Made by a program: the position numbers and the translations under genes. A stretch of DNA of 46,104 nt. Source: Kiritimatiellia bacterium (lineage in GTDB: Bacteria; Verrucomicrobiota; Kiritimatiellia; RFP12; UBA1067). Shown here in pieces: positions 1-7,257 of the stretch (position 1 is the stretch's first letter; every line of letters begins with the position of its first letter). The stretch covers positions 1 to 46,104 of the forward strand of contig JAFXTB010000138.1 in assembly GCA_017525225.1 (NCBI GenBank), given 5' to 3'. The notes below the pieces were generated by a model, which saw only the letters and a program-made list of their open reading frames with translations, was not told the origin of the DNA and did not search any database.

Positions 1-102
1 ATCCTCGTGGCGCGGAGGTGCAAGCAGGCGGGGATGCACTGGCGTCACCACAACGCCGCGTGCGTCTGCGCCATCATCGCACAGCTCAGGAGCGCGGCGT
101 AA
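1..102 (+). CDS. C-terminal end of a transposase-like protein (5' partial)
   Basis: The first 33 codons are open from the window edge to a TAA at 100-102. They encode a basic, Cys/His-containing tail (ARRCKQAGMHWRHHNA, then CAIIAQLRSAA). This resembles the C-terminus of ISKra4/UPF0236-type transposases, but the assignment is from memory of the family and only the tail is visible. No inverted repeat end could be identified in the 114 bases that follow. The gene may have brought in the neighbouring ATPase block. It could also be another kind of DNA-binding protein. Confidence 0.4.
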   Translation: MLVARRCKQAGMHWRHHNAACVCAIIAQLRSAA

Positions 103-216
103 TATGGCTCAGATTTTCAACGAATTAAAATCACACCCGGAATTGCCGAAAAGGACATCACATATATACAGACATGCCATGCCTCGGCGGTTTACAGTCG
201 AACAGTGCCATGGCTT

Positions 217-1578
217 TTACAAGAGCGAAGCCATATAAAGCGGAAGGTAGGCAATGCCATTCGCAATCTTGATGTCGCGATCCCATAGAAGACACGGCTC
301 GCCCATCCAGTCCGAATACTTCGCCTTGAATTTGTCCAAAGACCGGTGCGTCACGTTCTTTCCACTTTTGACTTCAATCGCTATAACGTTATTCTTCTTC
401 GCCAGCTTCGACTTGGAAACAAGAAAGTCTATCTCCATCCGGTCTTTGCGATCAGTCGGACTGGAACGGGAGAAGAAATACAGTTTCCGTCCCGAGGCAG
501 CCAGCATCTGCGCGACGACATTTTCGGTCAACATGCCCTTGTTTAAGGCTATGTCATCAAAAAGCAAATGGTTGTGTATGTCCTCTGCCATCAATTCGTT
601 CTCGTCAAAAGCATGGCTAATGAGAAGCCCGGTGTCGCCGAAGTAGCACTTGACCGTCGAATGGTCGAGGCTCATCCGCAACCCGACATTTGGCTCCGTC
701 GCGTTATAGGCTACATTGACTACCCTGGCATCCTTCAGCCAGAAGATGGGGTCTTGGTAATCGCGCATCCGCGCATCCGGTTCGATGTCCGAAAGTACCA
801 CCTTCTTCTCATGTTCCTGCAGCTGTGACGGCACGAAGTCGTACAAGGCTTCAACTCGTTCGGCGAGCGTCCCGGCATGTTCCCTGATGCCCTTGCGATA
901 CAACGACAGGATTTTGCGCTTCTCGCGGTCAACCACCTTGAAATCGTCCGTTTCGATGTACTTCTTCACTGCCTGCGGCATACCCCCTACAATCATATAC
1001 TCTCGGAAAGCATCCATGGCAACGCGGTGCAGCGGACCCATCGGCACTCGCTTCGCAAAACATTCCCTGATCATGTCCATCAGCGTCTCGTTGCCCTTCG
1101 CCCACAGGAACTCCTCGAAGTCCATCGGATACATGTCAATATCGATCTCCTCGGAGGGTATGAGTATGTCCTTGACATTCTCCTGGATCGAAACGAGGGA
1201 TCCCGTCTCAATGAAATCATATCTTCCGTCCGCCACCAGTTTCTTGATCGCTTCACGAGCACGTGGGAACTTCTGCACCTCGTCGAAAATGAACAAGGTT
1301 TCGCGCTCGTAGAATGTCTTGCCAAAGATTGCGGACAACCGCTTGAAAAACTCCTTCGTGTCGGCAAGGTAGATCTTGAACGTGTCTGTGATACGCATGT
1401 CATCTTTTGCCGTCGCAAAGTCAATCATCACATAGTTGCGATATTCCATCTTGGCGAACTCCTCGGCAATGAAGCTCTTGCCAACACGCCGTGCCCCATT
1501 GATCAGCACAGCCGATGTTCCATGGTCAAGCCTCTTCCATTCAAGAAGCTTATCGTAAATTTTTCGTCTCATTTTCAC
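217..1578 (-). CDS. AAA ATPase with DUF4143 C-terminal domain
   Basis: A 453-residue protein of the AAA_14/DUF4143 family. These are P-loop ATPases of uncertain role, often carried on accessory DNA. The Walker A motif GARRVGKS lies near residues 28-35 and Walker B is LFIFDEVQ. The C-terminal half ends in a PD-(D/E)XK-like motif (EIDFLVSKS followed by IAIEVKSGK), typical of DUF4143 proteins. Two starts are possible: GTG at 1578, with AGGAGA about 5 nt upstream, or ATG at 1572, with 11 nt spacing. The gene stands alone. It is preceded by an AT-rich 250-base region with a TGA-TATGAT extended -10 box and a regular repeat array, which suggests autoregulation. Length is normal for the family. No partner gene is adjacent. 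Confidence 0.9.
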   Translation of the reverse strand: MKMRRKIYDKLLEWKRLDHGTSAVLINGARRVGKSFIAEEFAKMEYRNYVMIDFATAKDDMRITDTFKIYLADTKEFFKRLSAIFGKTFYERETLFIFDEVQKFPRAREAIKKLVADGRYDFIETGSLVSIQENVKDILIPSEEIDIDMYPMDFEEFLWAKGNETLMDMIRECFAKRVPMGPLHRVAMDAFREYMIVGGMPQAVKKYIETDDFKVVDREKRKILSLYRKGIREHAGTLAERVEALYDFVPSQLQEHEKKVVLSDIEPDARMRDYQDPIFWLKDARVVNVAYNATEPNVGLRMSLDHSTVKCYFGDTGLLISHAFDENELMAEDIHNHLLFDDIALNKGMLTENVVAQMLAASGRKLYFFSRSSPTDRKDRMEIDFLVSKSKLAKKNNVIAIEVKSGKNVTHRSLDKFKAKYSDWMGEPCLLWDRDIKIANGIAYLPLYMASLL

Positions 1579-1586
1579 AATTATCT

Positions 1587-1696
1587 CCTATTTTGTCAAC
1601 TTGCGATGATAATCATATCACAATTTGTCAGATTCTACAATTCCTATTTTACACGAATTGTCATTTTTTCAAATATCATTTTTGCACGAATTGTCA
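1587..1696 (-). repeat. 33-bp-period repeat array upstream of the DUF4143 ATPase
   Basis: Read on the minus strand, the 12-mer TGACAATTCGTG occurs exactly at 1685-1696 and 1652-1663. A two-mismatch copy, TGACAAATTGTG, lies at 1619-1630. The spacing is exactly 33 bp in both intervals, about three helical turns. A degenerate fourth copy (TGACAAAATAGG) begins 32 bp further on, at 1587-1598. The sequence between the copies is A/T-rich. The copy at 1619-1630 overlaps the extended -10 element, so the array looks like an operator for a protein that binds one face of the helix. Confidence 0.8.
1612..1620 (-). promoter_or_regulatory. Extended -10 promoter of the DUF4143 ATPase
   Basis: The minus strand reads TGATATGAT: TG extension plus a TATGAT hexamer, 5 of 6 against TATAAT. 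The predicted start of transcription lies near 1605, giving a leader of about 27-33 nt that contains the AGGAGA ribosome site. The -35 region (TTGTAG at 17-bp spacing) is weak. One repeat copy overlaps the element. Confidence 0.55.
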
Positions 1697-1831
1697 ATTT
1701 TTTCTGTTCGTAAAGCTAAATCACGGCGGGAACTGTCCCCCTACCAAATCCGAAAGATCCGTGTTTCTCCGAGGCGCACTTCGACGGGCACATCCGCCAC
1801 CGCCGCCAAGGCGGCGAATCCCGCATGCCAA

Positions 1832-3151
1832 TCAATCCACCTTGATGTCGGTATTGACGTTCTTCGTGAACGCGAGCGCGTAGGTGAAGAGATACGCGAG
1901 GCACGCGGCAGGCACGATGAAGCTCACCGCAAAGCCGATCTTGTCGGTGATGAAGCTCTGCAAAAGCGGCAGCACGCCGCCGCCCACGACCATCGTCATG
2001 AAGAATCCCGCCGCCTGCTCAGTGTACTTGCCGAGACCTTCGGTGGAGAGGTTGAAGATTACCGACCACATGACGGACGAGCAGAAGCCCATGAGCACAA
2101 AGCAGAACGCCCCCACCGGCACGTTCACCGTGGCCGTCTCGCCGGCGGCCTTGCCCGCCACCGTGAACGGCATCGACACGTTCCCCGCAATGAGCCCTAC
2201 GCCCACGGCAAGAAGCGCGAGCGACACGCCCGTCGCCGCAAGAAGCATCGTGCGGGGCGCGATCCTGCCGCCGAAGGCCGCACCAAGCATGCGCCCGAGG
2301 AGCATGCACACGAATACCGCCATGCCGAGCGAACCCGCGACGACCGCCGCCGTGTCGCCGCCACCCATCAAGTCCTTGATCTGGTTGGACGAAGTGGCGG
2401 CTGGGATGCCCGCCTCGACGCCCATGTAGAGGAAAATGCCGATGACGCCAAGCAGGCAGTGGCGGAAGGCAAGCGCGCTACGCTCGTAGACGACAGTCTT
2501 CGGGCGCGCCGTAGGATTCTGTATGGGGAGGAACGCTATCACGATCGTCGCCACCACGAATACGGCCGCGGCCGACAGCAAGACGCCCGTCACGTCGGCG
2601 AACTTGGTCTGCGCCGTCACCTCGCCCACGACCACCGGCACGATCAGCATCGAAAAGCCCTGGAACATCGAGTTGCACGCGCCGCCAGCGAGGTTGAGCT
2701 GGTTGCCTTTCTTACCGCCGCCCACGATCTGGTTGAGCATCGGGTTGATGACGGTATTCAAGAGGCAGTTGGAAGCACCCGAGATGAACGCGCCGAAGAG
2801 ATAGATGTACCACGCCGCCGGAACGCCGCCCGCCGTGCCGAGGTCCACATGGCCCGAGAGAAGCTGCACGAGAATGCCCGCCGCGCCAGAACCGCAGGCC
2901 AGGAGCGCCGTCACCTTGTAGCCGAACTTCTGCAGCACCATGCCCATGGGATAGCCCATCACGAGGTACGCAAGGAAGTTCATCATGTTGCCCATCATGC
3001 CGAGCGTCGTGGATCCGGCGATTCCGGGACTGCCGCCCCATATCTTGCCGGCAGGTGCCGCGAGGTAGGTCATGAACCCGCACATCGCGTAGAGCGCGAA
3101 CATCGTCACTATGGCAATCAGGCTGCCGCTTTTCCTCTCTTGCTGTTCCAT
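1832..3151 (-). CDS. Sugar:H+ symporter-like MFS transporter (FucP/GluP type)
   Basis: A 439-residue integral membrane protein with about 12 hydrophobic segments. The segment LNTVINPMLNQIVGGGKKG, followed by NQLNLAGGACNS, matches the conserved region of the FucP/GluP sugar branch of the major facilitator superfamily. Import of a monosaccharide such as fucose, glucose or galactose with protons is therefore likely, although the substrate cannot be read from sequence. The start is ATG at 3151, preceded by GGAAGGAAG at good spacing; the upstream in-frame ATG at 3217 lies in the -35 box and is rejected. The gene has a consensus promoter and diverges from the exported TPR-like gene. Low-complexity Gly stretches are normal for the family. 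Confidence 0.85.
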   Translation of the reverse strand: MEQQERKSGSLIAIVTMFALYAMCGFMTYLAAPAGKIWGGSPGIAGSTTLGMMGNMMNFLAYLVMGYPMGMVLQKFGYKVTALLACGSGAAGILVQLLSGHVDLGTAGGVPAAWYIYLFGAFISGASNCLLNTVINPMLNQIVGGGKKGNQLNLAGGACNSMFQGFSMLIVPVVVGEVTAQTKFADVTGVLLSAAAVFVVATIVIAFLPIQNPTARPKTVVYERSALAFRHCLLGVIGIFLYMGVEAGIPAATSSNQIKDLMGGGDTAAVVAGSLGMAVFVCMLLGRMLGAAFGGRIAPRTMLLAATGVSLALLAVGVGLIAGNVSMPFTVAGKAAGETATVNVPVGAFCFVLMGFCSSVMWSVIFNLSTEGLGKYTEQAAGFFMTMVVGGGVLPLLQSFITDKIGFAVSFIVPAACLAYLFTYALAFTKNVNTDIKVD

Positions 3152-3188
3152 CTCGCTTCCTTCCTTGGAATGTGTTGTCAATGCGAGG

Positions 3189-3217
3189 ATTATAGCCAAA
3201 ACGGCGGTGCATGTCAA
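3189..3217 (-). promoter_or_regulatory. Consensus sigma-70-type promoter of the MFS gene
   Basis: On the minus strand TTGACA (3217-3212) is followed after exactly 17 bp by TATAAT (3194-3189). Both hexamers are perfect. Transcription should begin near 3182, giving a leader of about 31 nt with a GGAAGGAAG ribosome site. The element lies back to back with the + strand promoter of the next gene. Confidence 0.85.
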
Positions 3218-3225
3218 TGAGGCCG

Positions 3226-3254
3226 TTGAACCGCAATGCGAAATGTGCTAGAAT
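3226..3254 (+). promoter_or_regulatory. Extended -10 promoter placed 7 nt before the ATG (leaderless type)
   Basis: TTGAAC (3226-3231), a 17-bp spacer ending in TGC, then TAGAAT (3249-3254). Only 7 bases separate the -10 hexamer from the ATG at 3262, so the expected transcription start falls at or next to the first base of the start codon. No Shine-Dalgarno sequence is present. The same geometry is seen at 10223-10231 and 23122-23130. Confidence 0.75.
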
Positions 3255-3261
3255 ACGCGCC

Positions 3262-5298
3262 ATGAAGAAGTACGCATTTGCCGTTATGCTGTCCGCCGCC
3301 GTCGCGGCAGCGGCCGAACCAGCGCCGTCGGTCCAGGACGTGTGGCGCATGCCGCAGGTATGGCCGCAGCACACGCAGCTGCGAAACGAGTTCCTGAAGG
3401 CCATACGCCGCGGCGACACCAAGGCCATGGAAAAGGTGTCCAAAGCCGGCACGGAGCTCATGCCCGACGATCCCACCTGGCGTTACAACCATGCCTGTGC
3501 GCTAGCCTATCGCGAAAAGCCGGATGCCGCCCTGGACGATTTGGAGAAGGCCGTGCGTCTCGGCTTCCGCAATGCCGCCGCGATAGAGAAGGACAGCGAC
3601 TTCGCGCGCATCCGCGACCTGCCGCGCTTCAAGGAGATAGTGGCCCTCGCCCGCAAGCTTGCGAACGAACCCGTGCCGGGGCATCCCAGGCCCGTACCCG
3701 CCTACACCAGCTTCGGCGGCACGGTCACGCTCTCCCCGACGAACGTCGCCTGGAACTTCGATTCCGGCGTGTTCGAGACGCACATCCAGATCGCCGGCGT
3801 GAACAACCCTTCCCCGCTCGCGACGCGCTATGGCGCCAGCAGACCCAAGCCAAAGGACTGTCCTGAACGTCCCTATCTCGCCGCATGGCTTTCCGAAGGG
3901 ACCGCATCCGGCAACGGCGGCGACCTCTACATCAACCACGACCGCGGCCATTCCATGCTCGCCGTCGGGGACTTCCCGCTCCTGACATCGGTGCGCATGC
4001 CTCCGGAGTCAAAGCGCTACGAGGTGGACGTGGACCTGCCGAACATCATCTTCAAGGATTCGCCCGCCGTGTTCGGCAACGCTTCGCGTGCGCGCATGGG
4101 CACGCCGTTCTGGCGTTCGATAGCACGTGCCGCCATGCTCGATCCCCACGCCGCCGGACGCATGAACATGTTCTACCTGAGCAACCAGTTCTGGGTGTTC
4201 CCCGCCCACATGGACTTCGGGCGCGAAGGCATCGGCGACGTATTCTCCGCCCGTACGCCGCACATGCTCACCACGCTCGGTTCGTCATACACCGACCAGC
4301 CCTTCCTGCGCGCCGCTATCGCCTCGGCGGCAAGTTTCCCGCGTCCCACAAGGCAGGCCCTCGTCAAGCGCCGGCTGATGGCCCCCACGCTGCAATGGAT
4401 CATCCGCCGCACGCGCAAGGGCGTAGGCACGCAGGAAGACTACCTCGAACCGAAGGCCCACCCCGTCGTGTTCGCGGCGAAGGATCTCGACATCCTCTCC
4501 ACCGTCAAGTTCGCCCACGCGCTGCGTCCAGAGCAGATACCTCCTGTCGCCGCGCTCAAGCTTGTGAACTCGCGCATCTTCCCGGTACGCATGCCGATGC
4601 CCGTGCGCGACTATCCCGATCCCAACGGCGAGCTGCTCATCGTCACGCCCACGGCGATCGCCTTCGCCCTGCGCGGACTCGAGGCAGAGCGCACGTTTCT
4701 CGTGCAGGCGCAGCCGTTCCCCGAACGCGACCCCACCGCGAAGTTCGCCTGGCGGGTCATCGGGGGGGACGCCTCCGCTGTGAAGATCGGTCCGCCCCTC
4801 GGCGAGACGCTCGCCGGCCCGGAGACGGGCCTCGCGCAGATCACGATCGACCGCCGGCACGTCACGAACCGCATCGACGTGGCGGTGTTCGCTAAATCGC
4901 ACGGTACCGAATGGGGCGCGCCCAGTTTCATCACCTTCATGCCGATTCCGTTCGAGAAGCGCGTGTACGACGGCAATGGCAGGCTCCTTTCCATCGACAA
5001 CTCCAACGCCGAAGAACGCTACACCGACCCCTTCCTGGCGCTGCCGCGCCCGTGGAAGGACACCTTCGCATATTCCAAGGACGGCGTCCTGCAGGGGTAC
5101 GTGCGCACCGTCAACGGCAAGGAGATGGCCGCCTTCACCGCCACGGGCGAACGCATAGTGGATCGCAATGCCGATGGCACGGCGAAGACCGTGGTGCGCG
5201 TGAGATATCTGCCGCGCGGCACGCGAGGCGGAGCGCAGTCCAACCTTCCGCCGGAGCTCACCTACATCGACGACGGTACCCCGTTCGCCCCCCGCTGA
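3262..5298 (+). CDS. Exported protein with TPR-like N-terminal region, unknown function
   Basis: A 678-residue protein with a signal peptide (MKKYAFAVMLSAAVAAAAEP). Residues about 45-135 resemble a TPR 'end-of-group' repeat (WRYNHACALAYREKPDAALD then LEKAVRLGF). The remaining ~540 residues match no family I recognise. They contain a region rich in Arg, Phe and Trp, plus several beta-rich stretches. The start at 3262 is chosen because the signal peptide begins there and the promoter -10 box ends 7 nt before it; an upstream in-frame ATG at 3211 would add 17 charged residues and overlaps promoter DNA. It is first in a + strand operon and its stop is 22 bases before the dihydrouridine synthase. 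The link between an exported protein and tRNA modification is unexplained. Confidence 0.75.
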   Translation: MKKYAFAVMLSAAVAAAAEPAPSVQDVWRMPQVWPQHTQLRNEFLKAIRRGDTKAMEKVSKAGTELMPDDPTWRYNHACALAYREKPDAALDDLEKAVRLGFRNAAAIEKDSDFARIRDLPRFKEIVALARKLANEPVPGHPRPVPAYTSFGGTVTLSPTNVAWNFDSGVFETHIQIAGVNNPSPLATRYGASRPKPKDCPERPYLAAWLSEGTASGNGGDLYINHDRGHSMLAVGDFPLLTSVRMPPESKRYEVDVDLPNIIFKDSPAVFGNASRARMGTPFWRSIARAAMLDPHAAGRMNMFYLSNQFWVFPAHMDFGREGIGDVFSARTPHMLTTLGSSYTDQPFLRAAIASAASFPRPTRQALVKRRLMAPTLQWIIRRTRKGVGTQEDYLEPKAHPVVFAAKDLDILSTVKFAHALRPEQIPPVAALKLVNSRIFPVRMPMPVRDYPDPNGELLIVTPTAIAFALRGLEAERTFLVQAQPFPERDPTAKFAWRVIGGDASAVKIGPPLGETLAGPETGLAQITIDRRHVTNRIDVAVFAKSHGTEWGAPSFITFMPIPFEKRVYDGNGRLLSIDNSNAEERYTDPFLALPRPWKDTFAYSKDGVLQGYVRTVNGKEMAAFTATGERIVDRNADGTAKTVVRVRYLPRGTRGGAQSNLPPELTYIDDGTPFAPR

Positions 5299-5320
5299 CA
5301 TTTCCTGGAGTCTCCATGCC

Positions 5321-6331
5321 TTGAAATACGTTCTCGCCCCATTGGCAGGCTTCACCAACGCCGCGTTCCGTCGCCTGTGCGCAAGGCGCGGCGCGGCATT
5401 GTCGTATACCGAGATGGTTTCCGCCGCCGGGCTCGCGCACGGCTCCTCGCCCACGCGGCATCTGATGGAGACCCTTCCCGGCGAAGGACCTGTGGTATGC
5501 CAGCTATTCGGCTCCAGGCCGGACGAACTGGCTTTCGCCGCGCGCGAGGCCACGATGCTGCGATCCATCTCCGAGGATGCCCCCGACGCGCCGCGATTCT
5601 GCGCGATCGACCTCAACGCCGGATGCCCGATGCCGAAGATCGTGAAGGAATGTGCAGGCGCGGCGCTCGTACGCGATCCGCAGCTCGTGTACGACTGCCT
5701 CAAGGCGATGAAGGCGGAAACCAGCCTGCCCCTGACGCTCAAGACGCGTCCCGGGCCCCGTCCCGACAAGATCGTCCTCTTCGAACTCCTCGACGCCGCT
5801 GAGTCCGCAGGCTGCGCGGGCATGACGCTCCATGCGAGGTTCACCTCGCAGATGCACTCCGGCGAAACACACCTCGACCTGCTCGCCGAGCTCGTACAGC
5901 GTTCGCGCATCCCCATCACGGGCAACGGCGGGGTGTACAACCGTGTAACCGCCGAACACATGGCCGCCACGGGCGTGGAAGCGATAATGATAGGCCGCGC
6001 CGCAATGGCCAACCCCTGGATCTTCGCTGACCTCGCCGACCCCACCCGACCGGAAGACGCTGCCGACGCCGACGACCGCCGACGGCGGCTGCAGAACGAA
6101 GTATTCCGCGAGCATCTCGAATCCGCGCTCGAGCTGCAGGCCCGCCTCGCCAGACTGTATCCGGAGGACCACGTGCCTTCCGTGGACGACTTCGTGGCAT
6201 ACACCCTGCACACGCATCTTTTCCGCTATTTCAACCGACGCGCCAATGCGGCGGGCTTCCGCAAGCGCCTCGGCGAGATCCGTACCCTCGCCGAAGTACG
6301 TGCGCTCATGGCAGAGGAGATGACGTCATGA
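5321..6331 (+). CDS. tRNA-dihydrouridine synthase (Dus family)
   Basis: A 336-residue FMN-dependent enzyme that reduces specific uridines in the tRNA D-loop, acting in the cytoplasm. The N-terminal APLAGFTN and the motif LNAGCPMPKI, with catalytic Cys102, are diagnostic. TGNGGVYN and IMIGRAAMANPWIF form the phosphate-binding end of the TIM barrel. The C-terminal helical tRNA-binding domain is present. The start is TTG at 5321 with TGGAG about 10 nt upstream; the nearby ATG at 5316 opens only a two-codon reading frame (ATG CCT TGA). The 3' end overlaps the ATP-grasp gene by ATGA, so the two are translationally coupled. Subtype A, B or C cannot be settled here. Confidence 0.93.
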   Translation: MKYVLAPLAGFTNAAFRRLCARRGAALSYTEMVSAAGLAHGSSPTRHLMETLPGEGPVVCQLFGSRPDELAFAAREATMLRSISEDAPDAPRFCAIDLNAGCPMPKIVKECAGAALVRDPQLVYDCLKAMKAETSLPLTLKTRPGPRPDKIVLFELLDAAESAGCAGMTLHARFTSQMHSGETHLDLLAELVQRSRIPITGNGGVYNRVTAEHMAATGVEAIMIGRAAMANPWIFADLADPTRPEDAADADDRRRRLQNEVFREHLESALELQARLARLYPEDHVPSVDDFVAYTLHTHLFRYFNRRANAAGFRKRLGEIRTLAEVRALMAEEMTS

Positions 6332-7257
6332 CGGGATGGCTGGTCGCCAACGCCTTTCTGCGCTCGGAGAAGTTCGACGATCTCTACAGGCTTCTCATCG
6401 ACGCCTTCCGCGCCCAGGGCGACAACCTGGAGTTGTACCCCAACTCGGCGTTCGCATCCCCCGTGGACGAATTTCCCCGTCCGCGCGGCGCGGCTGGACG
6501 GCCGGACTTCGTCCTCTTCTGGGACAAGGACGTGGCCCTCGCGCGGTGCTTCGAGGATGCGGGGCTTCGCGTGTTCAACACATCCTCAGCCATCGCAGTC
6601 TGCGACGACAAGATCAAGACCGCACTCGCCTTCGCCAGATGCGGCGTGCCCGCTCCGAGGACGATCTTCGCGCCCATGACGTTCGATGGCGTTGAGCGCG
6701 ACGCCTCCGGATTCCTGCACGAAGCCGCCGAACGCCTCGGCCTGCCGATGGTCGTGAAGACGGCCTGCGGTTCGTTCGGCCACGGTGTGCATCTCGCAGG
6801 TACCCTAGCCGAAGCCGAGGACATCGTGCGCGGGATCGGATGCAGGGACTTCCTCGTACAGGAGTTCGTATCAACGAGCCGCGGCGAGGATCTGCGCGTG
6901 AACGTGGTGGGCGGCGAGGTGGTAGCATCCATGCGGCGCTTCAACCGGTCCGACTTCCGCTCGAACGTGACGCTCGGCGGCGGCACGGAACCCTGCGAAC
7001 CTAGCCATGAGCAGCGCGAGGCCGCGCTCGCGGCATGCCGCGCGACTGGCACTGACTTCGCGGGCGTGGACATCCTCTTCGGCCAAGACGGCGCGCCGCT
7101 CGTCTGCGAAGTGAATTCAAATCCCCATTTCCGCAGCACGCTCGACTGCACAGGCGTCAACCTTGCCGGGCCGATTGCGAGGCATGTCCGGAAGAACCTG
7201 CAGACGAGCCGGAATGTGAACGTGTCGTCAGCTCGATCTCCTCAAGACGCGGAATGA
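6328..7257 (+). CDS. ATP-grasp ligase (RimK-like alpha-L-glutamate ligase family)
   Basis: A 309-residue ATP-grasp protein. Visible elements are MVVKTACGSFGHGV (nucleotide-binding loop), DFLVQEFVSTSRGEDLRVNV and the metal-binding end FAGVDILFG...CEVNSNPHF. The pattern of pre-ATP-grasp domain, ATP-grasp core and final EVNSNP motif matches RimK/LysX-type carboxylate-amine ligases, which add glutamate or a related amino acid to a protein, peptide or coenzyme. The acceptor is not visible. Its ATG overlaps the dihydrouridine synthase stop (ATGA). Its last 101 bases overlap the convergent O-antigen-ligase-like gene; the residues after about 295 are beyond the conserved domain, so the overlap affects only the tails. 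Confidence 0.85.
   Translation: MTGWLVANAFLRSEKFDDLYRLLIDAFRAQGDNLELYPNSAFASPVDEFPRPRGAAGRPDFVLFWDKDVALARCFEDAGLRVFNTSSAIAVCDDKIKTALAFARCGVPAPRTIFAPMTFDGVERDASGFLHEAAERLGLPMVVKTACGSFGHGVHLAGTLAEAEDIVRGIGCRDFLVQEFVSTSRGEDLRVNVVGGEVVASMRRFNRSDFRSNVTLGGGTEPCEPSHEQREAALAACRATGTDFAGVDILFGQDGAPLVCEVNSNPHFRSTLDCTGVNLAGPIARHVRKNLQTSRNVNVSSARSPQDAE

Noticed and set aside
1625..3220. 531-residue + strand open frame, rich in Arg and His
   Set aside because: It is antisense to the FucP-like transporter, which has clear family motifs, a ribosome site and a consensus promoter. The His/Arg-rich translation is typical of the complement of GC-rich coding DNA.
4285..6213. 642-residue minus-strand open frame
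   Set aside because: It covers parts of two well-supported + strand genes (TPR-like and dihydrouridine synthase) and has no recognisable domain or ribosome site.
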